Source: Apostichopus japonicus
Lineage: Eukaryota; Echinodermata; Holothuroidea; Aspidochirotida; Stichopodidae
Assembly (NCBI RefSeq): GCF_037975245.1
Contig: NC_092569.1
Span: forward strand, 37,288,168 to 37,352,167
Direction: 5' to 3'
DNA length: 64,000 nt
Shown here: positions 34,953 through 46,759 of the stretch, piece after piece
How positions within the stretch are numbered: the first letter of the stretch is position 1
Layout: each line of letters starts with the position of its first letter
Position numbers and translations under genes: made by a program
Notes under the pieces: model-generated
Seen by the model: the letters and a program-made list of their open reading frames with translations, nothing else
Told to the model about the DNA's origin: nothing
The model's database searches: none

Positions 34953-36048
34953 CCTTATAGTAGCCCTATATGACCTTATAGTAGCCCTATATGACCTTAT
35001 AGTAGCCCTATATGACCTTATAGTAGCCCTATATGACCTTATAGTAGCCCTATATGACCTTATAGTAGCCCTATATGACCTTATAGTAGCCCTATATGAC
35101 CTTAAAGTAGCCCTATATGACCTTATAGTAGCCCTATATGACCTTATAGTAGCCCTATATGACCTTAAAGTAGCCCTATATGACCTTATAGTAGCCCTAT
35201 ATGACCTTATAGTAGCCCTATATGACCTTATAGTAGCCCTATATGACCGTATAGTAGCCCTATATGACCTTATAGTAGCCCTATATGACCTTATAGTAGC
35301 CCTATATGACCTTATAGTAGCCCTATATGACCTTATAGTAGCCCTATATGACCTTATAGTAGCCCTATATGACCTTATAGTAGCCCTATATGACCGTATA
35401 GTAGCCCTATATGACCTTATAGTAGCCCTATATGACCTTATAGTAGCCCTATATGACCTTATAGTAGCCCTATATGACCTTATAGTAGCCCTATATGACC
35501 TTATAGTAGCCCTATATGACCTTAAAGTAGCCCTATATGACCGTATAGTAGCCCTATATGACCTTATAGTAGCCCTATATGACCTTATAGTAGCCCTATA
35601 TGACCTTATAGTAGCCCTATATGACCTTATAGTAGCCCTATATGACCTTATAGTAGCCCTATATGACCTTATAGTAGCCCTATATGACCTTATAGTAGCC
35701 CTATATGACCTTATAGTAGCCCTATATGACCTTATAGTAGCCCTATATGACCTTATAGTAGCCCTATATGACCTTATAGTAGCCCTATATGACCTTAAAG
35801 TAGCCCTATATGACCGTATAGTAGCCCTATATGACCTTATAGTAGCCCTATATGACCTTATAGTAGCCCTATATGACCTTATAGTAGCCCTATATGACCT
35901 TATAGTAGCCCTATATGACCTTATAGTAGCCCTATATGACCGTATAGTAGCCCTATATGACCTTATAGTAGCCCTATATGACCTTATAGTAGCCCTATAT
36001 GACCTTATAGTAGCCCTATATGACCTTATAGTAGCCCTATATGACCTC
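34953..36048. repeat. 21-bp minisatellite, open on both strands
   Basis: About 52 units of 21 bp run from GACCTTATAG to CCCTATAT. The period is 7 codons, so a + frame (repeat DLIVALY) and a - frame (repeat TIRSYRA) stay open for over 1.1 kb. Variants AAAG and CGTA recur, often side by side (an AAAG unit followed by a CGTA unit occurs at least twice), showing block duplication. Both frames have purely repetitive content, so I do not call a gene. Confidence 0.95.
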
Positions 36049-36575
36049 ACTTGCTGACAAAATGAGGTGACGTTTGAACTAACGTATCGCCCAACACAAC
36101 AAAGTTTTTCTTAGCTTTTGGTGGATCATTTCCATTCTATCAGATATAAATATTGAATGGGTGAGTTCTATTCTCGATGTGACTGAGCCATGTGATCGTT
36201 CGTATTTTTTTTTGCACATATGTTTAATGTTCTTTTTGTACAGTGAGTATAGATGTTTTATTAGATTTGTCCGGCGCCTTGCCATTACTTTCAACATATG
36301 GGAAAAGATCAAAATTAATATAAAAAATCATAAATAAATTGGTAAAAACTAAGATTTAATTGATTTGTTTCATTACTCTCATCGGGGAGTTGTTACAACT
36401 CCTGCTCTCATCCATATTCTAGATGTCGGCCAGATTGCCTTTCATTGCAAATGGTTAAAGGCTGCATGGTAACTTCAAACTTCATTTAGTTGTATTACAA
36501 CTGAATTAGTCCATTACTCGCATACCGGTATCTTCACATTAACTGCACTGTCGCCAATCAAATACAATACCGTAA
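36049..36575. other. No supported feature
   Basis: Unique AT-rich spacer between two arrays. The minus frame at 36079-36312 is lysine/arginine-rich without a recognisable domain. Confidence 0.45.
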
Positions 36576-36579
36576 AACC

Positions 36580-38350
36580 TCAGTATAACTCCTGCTTGTA
36601 ACCTGAAATCAAGAAAGGTGGATAAACTGATTACATTGATGTCATGAGATGCATTGCAAGTGATTTACGTGATAAAACCTGTTTGTATAACGTCAAAATC
36701 AATAACATTACAATGATATATAAACCTGTTTGTAACCTCAGAATCAATAACATTACAATGATATAAAACCTGTTTGTAACCTCTAATCAATTAAACATGT
36801 TGGTAACCTCATGATCAATAACATTACAACTATATAAAACATGTTGGTAACATCATTATCAAATACATTACAGTTATATTAAACCTGTTGGTAACCTCAT
36901 AATCAATTACATTACATTATATTAAACCTGCTTGTAACCTCTAATCAATTGCATTACAATTATATCAAACATGCTGGTAAATTCATAATCAATTACTTTA
37001 CAATTATATAAAACTGTAACCTCTTATCAATTACATTACAATGATATAAAACCTGTTTGTAACCTCATAATCAATTAAATTACATTATATTAAACCTGTT
37101 TGTAACCTCTTATCAATTACATTACAATGATATTAAACCTGTTTGTAACCTCATAATCAATTAAATTACATTATATTAAACCTGCTTGTAACCTCTTATC
37201 AATTACATTACAATTATATAAAACCTGTTTGTAACCTCAAAATCAATTACATTACAATGATATAAAACCTCTTATCAATTACATTACAATTATATAAACC
37301 TGTTTGTAACCTCTAATCAATTACATTACAATTATATAAAACCTGTTTTTAACCTCATAATCAATTAAATTACATTATTTTAAATCTGCTTGTAACCTCT
37401 TATCAATTACATTACAATTATATAAAACCTGTTTGTAACCTCAAAATCAATGACATTACAATGATATAAAACCTCTTATCAATTACATTACAATTATATA
37501 AACCTGTTTGTAACCTCTAATCAATTACATTACAATTATATAAAACCTGTTTTTAACCTCATAATCAATTAAATTACATTATATTAAATCTGCTTGTTAC
37601 CTCTTATCAATTACATTACAATTATATAAAACCTGTTTGTAACCTCAAAATCAATTACATTACAATGATATAAAACCTCTTATCAATTACATTACAATGA
37701 TATAAAACCTGTTTGTAACCTCATAATCAATTACATTACAATGATATAAAACCTGTTTGTAACCTCTAATCAATTAAACATGTTGGTAACCTCATAATCA
37801 ATAACATTACAACTATATAAAACATGTTGGTAGCATCATTATCAATTACATTACAGTTATATTAAACCTGTTGGTAACCTCATAATCAATTAAAATACAT
37901 TATATTCAACTTGCTTGTAACCTCTAATGAATTACATTACAATTATATAAAACATGTCGGTAACCTCTAATCAATTACATTACAATTATATAAAACATGT
38001 TGGTAACATCATAGTCAATTACATTACAACTATATTAAACCTGCTTTTAACCTCATAATCAATTACATTACAATTATATAAAACCTGTTTGTAATATCAT
38101 AATCAATTACATTATATCAAACCTGTTGGTAAACTCATAATCAATTACGTTACAATTATATCAAACCTGTTGGTAAACTCATAATCAATTACGTTACAAT
38201 TATATCAAACCTGTTTGTAACCTCTAATCAATTACATTACAATTATATTAAGCCTGTTTGTAACCTCATAATCAATACATTGGAGTGATAGAAAACCTTC
38301 CGTAACCTCAAAATCAATCGAGTTACATTAATGTGTCTTTCAACGGATTA
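36580..38350. repeat. ~44-bp AT-rich degenerate minisatellite
   Basis: About 40 diverged units are built from ACCTGTTTGTAACCTC, ATAATCAATTACATTACA and ATTATATAAA. Many units lack one of the three parts, so spacing varies. Several two- to four-unit blocks recur (for example 37190-37300 against 37390-37500). The divergence makes this array older than its neighbours. Confidence 0.9.
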
Positions 38351-38705
38351 TATTACACTTATAAAAACCTGCTGGTAACCTCAAAATCAATCCAGTTATG
38401 ATTGCTCAAAAAGTAAGCCTTCCGCGTTGAACTTGGATATTTGGTATATGTTAGTCTGCCACAGGGAGTGATAGAAAGGCGAGGCCAACGGTCATTTAAG
38501 GTCAACGATTGCACTTGATATGTAGTATCCAGGTTTGTGTTAGAGTGTTCAAGAACCCCTGTGGTTCTTAGAGAGGTCAAACACGGTATATCTTAAAGTA
38601 AACTTGGTCAAACTTCACATATACTACATAGCTCCACCTAAACGATTACGACTTTATTGCGTTTCATGAAAGTGAAGTATCATTTTTGGATTAAAAACCC
38701 TTCTA
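38351..38705. repeat. Diverged piece of the 145-bp family plus unique DNA
   Basis: Words such as 'GAACTTGGATATTTGGTATATG', 'AAGGTCAACGATTG' and 'GAGGTCAAACACGGTATATCTTAAAG' resemble the 145-bp family in weakened form. No gene is seen. Confidence 0.4.
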
Positions 38706-38932
38706 CACACTATACCTAATGTACACCTATACCTACACCTACACCTACACACTATACCTAAAGTACACCTATACCTACACCTACACACTATACCTAAAGT
38801 ACACCTATACCTACACCTACACACTATACCTAAAGTACACCTATACCTACACCTACACAATATACCTAAAGTACACCTATACCTACACCTACACGCTATA
38901 CCTAAAGTACACCTATACCTACACCTACACAC
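38706..38932. repeat. 36-bp minisatellite, left part
   Basis: About six units made of ACACTATACCTAAAGTACAC followed by CTATACCTACACCT. The array is cut at 38933 by a transposon and resumes at 41167-41190 (CACACTATACCTAAAGTACACC). The 12-residue tyrosine/threonine frame is a repeat product. Confidence 0.95.
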
Positions 38933-41166
38933 CAGGGGCGTATCCAGGATTTTCTAACCCGGGGGGCGCGAATTACTATCTAAGTGGAGCGCCACCATCA
39001 GTTGGCGCGCAGCGTACAAGAAAATTCTGGTTTTTATATCCCCCAGATCACCGGAAATGGCACTTTTCGGACTTGAAAATGACCAACCAGATGTACACTT
39101 TTTGCCTGAGAACCAAGTATTTCCCAGTAGTTTTTTTTTTCCATCCATAACCTTTTTGAAGATTGTCACCAGTCACACATCATGTTCGACCTCATCGCAT
39201 GTCCTGTGGATCATTGTTTTTGTAGGTGATTCTACGTCGCGGCCCACAATACCCGACAGCCCCACTTTTGAAGGTTTTAAGCCCATTATTTGTTCAGAAT
39301 TTGAAAATTCACATTTCTCGTGAATAAACTCACTTCAAAACATACCCATTATGTTGCAAAATAATTCATCTATGGACAACCTATATAGAAAGACCTTGAA
39401 CCCATAACAGACCGGCCAAAATTGCACGAGTAGAGGGAAGTATGATGAAGAATGTTGGTCAGGATACTTTCGAAAATTCAGACACAGTTCATTTATTGGT
39501 GTACAAATATTAAAACCTCTTATAACGGCTACTATAAAACTTCGTTGAAGGAAATGAAACAAGCAGATATTTCTGAAACCGAACACTACACAAATAGGCG
39601 TAGGAGGCGCGGGCTGCAACCCCCCCCCCCCCCCCAATATTTTTACTGAAAATTCGGGCAATATGCTGAGAATTATTCGGGCACCTACTGAAAGAAAATT
39701 AAATTGCAATACATAGCTACATCTAAAGGAAATTATTAAAAATCATCTCCTTGGTAATTAAAATAAAGTTCTAAGCTTGGCCGACTAATTAGCCATTACT
39801 AATGTAAAAGAGAGTTTTGACATAATTGGACCTCCATGCTTTTTTCTCCATCTACAAAAGACATTTCGTTGTTTAGATGGGCATCCCGCGGTGTACTGCG
39901 CAACTTTCACGGACCTTACGGTACACGATGGCATGCGATGTAATAACCGAAGCTTGCTTATATGATATTGACTTTAAAATGTTGAACACACGCGGAGCGC
40001 GCAAAAAATGTTGGTTATATATTTTTCGGGCAAGTCGTTACAGCTCCCCAAATCAAATTGGGCTCCTTTGGCTACACACACATACAGTTTTGAAGCTGTT
40101 CATCCTGGAACGCCATTTTCATGCTCACTGATATGATGTGATATCTGCTCTTTGCTTTACAAATTCGAACAGGCGTGTAGCGAGTAATTTGCCAAGGGAG
40201 GGGCGAAGCCTGTAGTCAAACTATCTAAGCGTAGCGCCACCATGAATAGCGCGAAGCGTACAAGAAAATTTTGGCCGAAAATGCCTCCCAGATCGCTGGA
40301 AATGACACTTCCCAGGCCTTGTTAGTTGTATCTAAGCATTTTCTATTTTGAAATTACTAGCGATATCATAAAAAAATATGCTCGGGGGGGGGGGGTGGTC
40401 GCCCCCTTCCCGAAATGCGTCATGTTCCCCGACGACTCGGACGAGTTCGAGACCAGCCACAGTTGGTGTCATAGCACAATTGTTTAAGGCGTCCATACAC
40501 ACACACGCGTTATGGTAGACCATATATAGTATATATATAGATACATTAGTGAGAGAGGAAAAATGGAAACGTCAAAAATGGAGTTGTCGGTGTAAGGGGT
40601 AGGGTGAGGTGCACGCTGTAATATTCTTGATGATAATTATACAAGAGATGATTCAAAGAGGAGTTGACATAGCTTTGACTTCTGTATTCAGAGTGTCTCA
40701 TTATACACACTCATTGTTCTTAACTACTTCTACTAACATGCGTCATATACAAACATTCCTAAGAGTGACCACAGCCCCATTCTTCTTAGGGTAGGTTGGT
40801 GGTTACAATAACAGGACATATTGTGGTTGCTAAAGGGTGGTGAAAAATACAATACTGTAGAATGAGTACAATATGTTACACACGCCCCTTCCGAAATCCT
40901 CGATCCGCCACTGGCTACCCTGTGTATAATAGGGATCAGCGCTATAATGATGTCACTGTTCCTCGTTCTCTTCCAGGTGTCTTGGCGTTTTTCTTTTACT
41001 CCCTCCTTTTCTCATTTTTCTCTCTTTCTTCTTTTTCTTTTCCCTTCCTTCCTCTCCTCCTCCTCTTTTTCCCCTCTTTTTTCCCCTTTTTTCTTCTCTT
41101 TTTTTCCTCTCCTCTTTTTCTTACCCGGGGGCGCGCGCCCCCAACGCCCCCCTGGATACGCGCCTG
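38933..41166. mobile_element. hAT-like composite element inserted in the 36-bp array
   Basis: The left end CAGGGGCGTATCCAGG and right end CCTGGATACGCGCCTG pair over 16 bp with one mismatch. Array sequence lies on both sides. The target duplication is hard to read inside a repeat; 'CACAC' is the longest clear match. The interior holds two copies of the GCGGAGCGCCACCATC motif (near 38985 and 40215), poly-C/G tracts near 39620 and 40385, and a possible nested element from about 40172 to 40912 (ends CAGGCGTGTAGCGAG and CCTCGATCCGCCACTG). No transposase is recognised. The long frames near 41000 come from pyrimidine-rich DNA. Confidence 0.75.
40990..41130. repeat. Homopyrimidine tract (~130 bp)
   Basis: Almost unbroken C/T on the + strand from about 40996 to 41121, with very few purines. 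Such tracts can form triplex DNA. It lies just inside the right end of the hAT-like element. Confidence 0.9.
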
Positions 41167-41190
41167 CACACTATACCTAAAGTACACCTT

Positions 41191-42182
41191 GGTTATATTT
41201 AGTAGCCTGCGTTCGCTTAATGAGTACAGAGCTCCGAACATCCCTCCCCAACCCCACTCATTTGAGCTGTTCGTCTTTGATATATCACTGTACAATATAT
41301 TGATATCATCATTACGTGTTTTGATTTTGGCGAAAGAAAGACATTCGGATAGTTTTCCGGAACCCGAATCGTTTCATCCATTCTTTCGTTGAATCATTAA
41401 CCCATAAAACTCGATAAGGCCCTAATAGAGAGAAATTTGAATATTTGGCCATTACGTTCGTCTGGTGTATCCCGTAATGGACATGCCGCGGTATGTATAG
41501 TTTATTTTTGTATTCTTTTAGTACTGTGCCGTTGGTCATCATATATGTCCCCTGTTTCGCTAAGCTATTATGTCCCTATTTCAAGACACGTATGCTTTCC
41601 ACGTGGACAGTGACGTATGTATATGTTTGGATACTTCGTCGCATGCTTGACAAACTTTTGAGTCAACCGTAACTTTGAGAGGTTCATATCGAGTTATTTT
41701 CATGTAAAATGCGGTGATTCCGTGCGTATCGAAAAGGGCAAAAACATAAGATAATGTTTGATCCAATGTTTTTCTTTATTCTTCAATATACCAACGGTGT
41801 TGTTAATTGATGAAATATGTCATTTAATGACTGCAAATGACAATGATAGTTGTTAAAACTTAGTGCAAACCTAGTGATATATAACGATTAGAATTCATAA
41901 TAGAATTCAAATTAGCGCGAATTGTCCTGGCATGTAGTTCCCTCTGTAGCAACTTTGAAAGTTGATGACTATTAATGTCACCAGGCTCACTTTCTTTCAC
42001 ATACTGTTGTGCATTTCCACCTCCATTGCGAGATTTTTCTCGGCAAGGTCATACCGTCTGACTCTGTCTTAGTCCTCATAACCTTACAAGGCCTACTATA
42101 AGCTAACACCACCGATACTAACCCTAACCGAAGCAGTCTCAACTTTTACAGCCGAGGGATCTGTTTCAAATACATGTGGCCT
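41191..42182. other. No supported feature
   Basis: Unique sequence between two transposons. Minus frames at 41312-41542 and 41581-41766 have no recognisable domain. Confidence 0.45.
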
Positions 42183-42188
42183 CGTCAC

Positions 42189-44067
42189 TATGGCAAGCCG
42201 TTTTAACATTTACCTCTCTATTCTACTTAAGTAGAATTAATTCCACTTAAGTAGAATACAATTAAGCTTAAGTGAAATGAATTGCACTTAAGTAGAATTG
42301 CATTTTACTTAAGCTTAATTGTATTCCACTTAAGCGGAATTCATATATGCTTAAGTTCAAACGGTTTTTGTCAATATCGTATTTTACTTAAGTAAAATTC
42401 AGTTTCACTTAAGCTTAATTGTTTTCTACTTAAGTAAAATACAATTCTATTTAAGTAAAATACAATTCTGCTGAAGTAAAATTCAATTCTACTTAAGTAA
42501 AATGCTATTCTACTTAAGCAAAATGGCTTTTCAATTTCACTTAAGCTAAATTGCATTCTACTTAAGTGAAATAGAATTACGCTTAAGTGAAATGTGATTG
42601 GTCAATCTATTTCACTTAAGTGAAATAGAATTACGCTTAAGTGAAATGTGATTGGTCAATCAGTGTGCTACCCTTTGCGAAGTCCGACTTTGTATACTAT
42701 TATAGGTACCGCACCACGTGTTCATCCGCTCAAAAGGTTAACCATTGTCAGAAAAGAGGTAAATGTACCTAACATAAAGCTTGTTTAAAGCATGTTATCA
42801 TTTACAGTCATCGTTTGTTCTGCCTTTATATGAAATAGCATAATTTAAAGTACAGATGGTGTGAAAATAGGGAGGATCGAAGGTGATATAAACCATTTTA
42901 GAAAATCTTTGGTTAAATGTTGATATTACTCCGAAGGAGCATATGGAAGGGTTCAGTATGCTAAACTTGCTCCTCTTCTAGCTCAAAATCTAAACGGTCA
43001 TGATATGGAAGTTTGCAAGTGCCATGATAGGCCAAGATCACAGCTATCATGTGGTGGGTAGGATCTGTTTTTACCTCCATGGTAGGATATACCAGATGAA
43101 AACTTCTATATATGCTTTGGCAGGTCTTGATAGTGACCAGTTTATTGTGTAAGTCAATGGAACAATTAATTGTGGTGCGAGACCTATAGAGTTACGTTCA
43201 AGACGTACTAGTTACGTAACTATTTGCGGCCATTCCCCCATACTGCCATACTTATCCAGCTTTCGTTGTGTATGTACGAACAAAACACCATACTTACCCT
43301 TAGCAAATGAAGCAAAGCTATGTTCATCACTGAGTCTGAACGTTAGACATTTGGTAAATGCAGCCAGCCAATCAATCATTGCAAACTGTTGCTGATGCAG
43401 TTGGAAAGGCACTTGTGAGGGCAAGGGAAAGACTACAACACGACATACTTCCAAGCAGTGGTACTAGTAGTAGTAGTACCACAAGGCATGGCAACATGTA
43501 AACATTGCCCCCATACCAACCACTTCTCCGCACGAGGTAAATGTTAAAACGGCTTGCCATACGACCGATCCTTCAATTCCACTTAAGCTAAATTGTATTT
43601 TACTTAAGTAGAATTGAATTTTACTTAAATAAAATGCAATTGTATTCTACCTAAGTAAAATACAATTCTACTTAAGTAGAATACAGTTTAGCTTAAGTTA
43701 AATTCAATTTCACTTAAGCTTAATTGTATTCTACTTAAGTAAAATACAATTAAGAATGACACTTTGACTTAAGCTAAATTCAATTTTACTTAAGTAGAAT
43801 TGTATTTTACTTAAGTAGAATACAATTAAGCTTAAGTGAAATTGAATTTAACTTAAGCTTAAAAGAAAGTAGTAATTTTACTTAAGTGGAATACAATTAA
43901 ACTTAAGTAAAATGCAATGCTACTTAAGTGCAATTAATTTCACTTAAGCTTAATTGTATTCTATTTAAGTGCAATTAATTTTACTTAAGCTTAATTGTAT
44001 TCTACTAAAGTGGAATTGGTTCTACTTAAGTAGAATAACGAGGTAAATGTTAAAACGGCTTGCCATA
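42189..44067. mobile_element. DNA transposon with 28-bp TIRs and two CTTAAG-palindrome blocks
   Basis: The left terminus (42189-42216, TATGGCAAGCCG...TTTACCTC) and right terminus (44040-44067) are perfect reverse complements over 28 bp. CGTCAC flanks both sides (42183-42188 and 44068-44073), a 6-bp target duplication. Next to each end is a block (about 42220-42660 and 43570-44035) with about 17 CTTAAG sites, spaced mostly 20-30 bp. The sites are embedded in palindromes such as ATTCTACTTAAGTAGAAT and TTTCACTTAAGTGAAA. A further complete copy of the right terminus lies inside at 43534-43561, and GAGGTAAATGT alone at about 42758. The centre (42660-43530) shows no transposase. I cannot name the superfamily; the 6-bp duplication excludes typical hAT, Mariner and TTAA types. 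Confidence 0.9.
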
Positions 44068-44383
44068 CGTCACACCTCACCGACCTACTAAAACGAAAAC
44101 CGGTGCTATCCGTCGATCGCAAACAACCTTGGAAATAGTCACAATAGTATTACAAGTCAAGACTTTGAACAGAAATTGCAGGCATGCCTCGACCGAGCCA
44201 TGGATAAGAACATGGAGGATTTTCTTGGAAGAGTCGAAAGAAATTCTGCACAAATTCACGACCTAGAGTTAGCGATGGAGGAGAAAGAAAGAAAGAAATC
44301 AAGGTCAACATCGCCTCAGTAGAGGAATGTAAGGATTTAAGAAGAAATTGTTTGCGTATCTTTAGGCGAAGAAAAACCAAGCG
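44068..44383. other. Unique spacer with short GAAA repeat
   Basis: Sequence between the transposon and the 44-bp array. It contains a short purine run (GAAAGAAAGAAAG) near 44284. Overlapping frames on both strands have no domain. Confidence 0.45.
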
Positions 44384-44389
44384 AATACA

Positions 44390-46146
44390 CTGACAACAGA
44401 GTGATAGATACTGTACCTAAACACCTAGGACTGAAGACAACAAAGTGATAGATACTGTACCTAAACACCTAGGACTGAAGACAACAAAGTGATAGATACT
44501 GTACCTAAACACCTAGGACTGACGACAACAAAGTGATAGATACTGTACCTAAACACCTAGGACTGACGACAACAAAGTGATAGATACTGTTCCTAAACAC
44601 CTAGGACTGACGACAACAAAGTGATAGATACTGTACCTAAACACCTAGGACTGACGACAACAGAGTGATAGATACTGTACCTAAACACCTAGGACTGTAG
44701 ACAACAAAGTGATAGATACTGTACCTAAACACCTAGGACTGAAGACAACAAAGTGATAGATACTGTACCTAAACACCTAGGACTGACGACAACAAAGTGA
44801 TAGATACTGTACCTAAACACCTAGGACTGACGACAACAAAGTGATAGATACTGTACCTAAACACCTAGGACTGACGACAACAAAGTGATAGATACTGTTC
44901 CTAAACACCTAGGACTGACGACAACAAAGTGATAGATACTGTACCTAAACACCTAGGACTGAAGACAACAAAGTGATAGATACTGTACCTAAACACCTAG
45001 GACTGACGACAACAAAGTGATAGATACTGTTCCTAAACACCTAGGACTGACGACAACAAAGTGATAGATACTGTACCTAAACACCTAGGACTGTAGACAA
45101 CAGAGTGATAGATACTGTACCTAAACACCTAGGACTGTAGACAACAAAGTGATAGATACTGTACCTAAACACCTAGGACTGAAGACAACAAAGTGATAGA
45201 TACTGTACCTAAACACCTAGGACTGACGACAACAAAGTGATAGATACTATACCTAAACACCTAGTACTGTAGACAACAAAGTGATAGATACTGTACCTAA
45301 ACACCTAGGACTGTAGACAACAAAGTGATAGATACTCTACCTAAACACCTAGGACTGACGACAACAAAGTGATAGATACTGTATCTAAACACCTAGTACC
45401 GAAGACAACAAAGTGATAGATACTGTACCTAAACACCTAGGACTGAAGACAACAGAGTGATAGATACTGTACCTAAACACCTAGGACTGAAGACAACAAA
45501 GTGATAGATACTGTACCTAAACACCTAGGACTGACGACAACAAAGTGATAGATACTGTTCCTAAACACCTAGGACTGACGACAACAAAGTGATAGATACT
45601 GTACCTAAACACCTAGGACTGTAGACAACAGAGTGATAGATACTGTACCTAAACACCTAGGACTGTAGACAACAAAGTGATAGATACTGTACCTAAACAC
45701 CTAGGACTGAAGACAACAAAGTGATAGATACTGTACCTAAACACCTAGGACTGACGACAACAAAGTGATAGATACTATACCTAAACACCTAGTACTGTAG
45801 ACAACAAAGTGATAGATACTGTACCTAAACACCTAGGACTGTAGACAACAAAGTGATAGATACTCTACCTAAACACCTAGGACTGACGACAACAAAGTGA
45901 TAGATACTGTATCTAAACACCTAGTACCGAAGACAACAAAGTGATAGATACTGTACCTAAACACCTAGGACTGAAGACAACAGAGTGATAGATACTGTAC
46001 CTAAACACCTAGGACTGACGACAACAAAGTGATAGATACTGTACCTAAACACCTAGGTCTGCAGACAACAGAGTGATAGATACTGCATTTAAACACCTAG
46101 GACTGAAGACATTAAAGTGATAGATACTGTAAACACCTAGGACTGA
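44390..46146. repeat. 44-bp minisatellite with 12-unit higher-order repeat
   Basis: About 40 units of 44 bp contain GTGATAGATACTGTACC, TAAACACCTAGGACTG and ACAACA(A/G)AG. A block with private variants (ACTATACC, CTAGTACTG, ACTCTACC, ACTGTATC, CTAGTACCG) near 45060-45480 recurs in the same order 528 bp later, exactly 12 units. The last units are diverged and shortened. Confidence 0.97.
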
Positions 46147-46220
46147 AGCTCCAACCAGCTGATATTGACCGCTCTCGTCGTGCAAGACTGAGCCAACTAA
46201 ATCCAAGGCAATCATTGAAT

Positions 46221-46449
46221 ACCAGAATGCAAAATGCATTTAGGTTTCGATGACTTCAATGCACTAGACTTTTGCTTGTTAGTATAACCAGAACTAGCTG
46301 TTACAATAACATTATAGCATGATAACACAGGTCAGTCTACTGTACGTGACTACACCTACGACACACCTTCATCAAAAACAATAGGGGTCTTGTACTCAAT
46401 GTTATGAATCTACACACCAAGTATTACAAAACCAAACCAAACCTTGATG
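46221..46449. repeat. Dispersed ~200-bp repeat, copy 3 of 3
   Basis: Starts ACCAGAATGC and ends CACACCAAGTATTACAAAACC. It matches copies at 971-1161 and 6493-6690. It lies between the 44-bp array and the reverse transcriptase relic. Confidence 0.75.
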
Positions 46450-46759
46450 GGGGATGGGGAGTTATCAACGATGTGTTATGAAAGATAATAGCATGCTACC
46501 GACTTCGTGTTATCATGTCAATGTAGAAATAACTGATAGGAAGGAGATAGCATATATGCATGTAATGATTGTTTTGTTAATATTGGTCCTACACTTGCCT
46601 CCAAAATACAGTTATACAAATACCAGCATCTATTTAAACAACAGCATTACAGCATGCTTGTTTCTAACTCCAACAGATGAGGATGAAGTCATTAAGATTT
46701 CCATGTCATGTTTACAGCCTAACAAGGCAGCGGGCTTTGCTGGAATCAAGACTGTCATT

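Noticed and set aside
34884-36057. Two frames of over 380 residues on opposite strands
   Set aside because: Both are products of a 21-bp tandem repeat without stops. There is no other sequence, splice site or domain to support a gene.
40862-41392. 176-residue + frame rich in phenylalanine, leucine, serine and proline
   Set aside because: The middle is a translated homopyrimidine tract and the frame crosses a transposon end.
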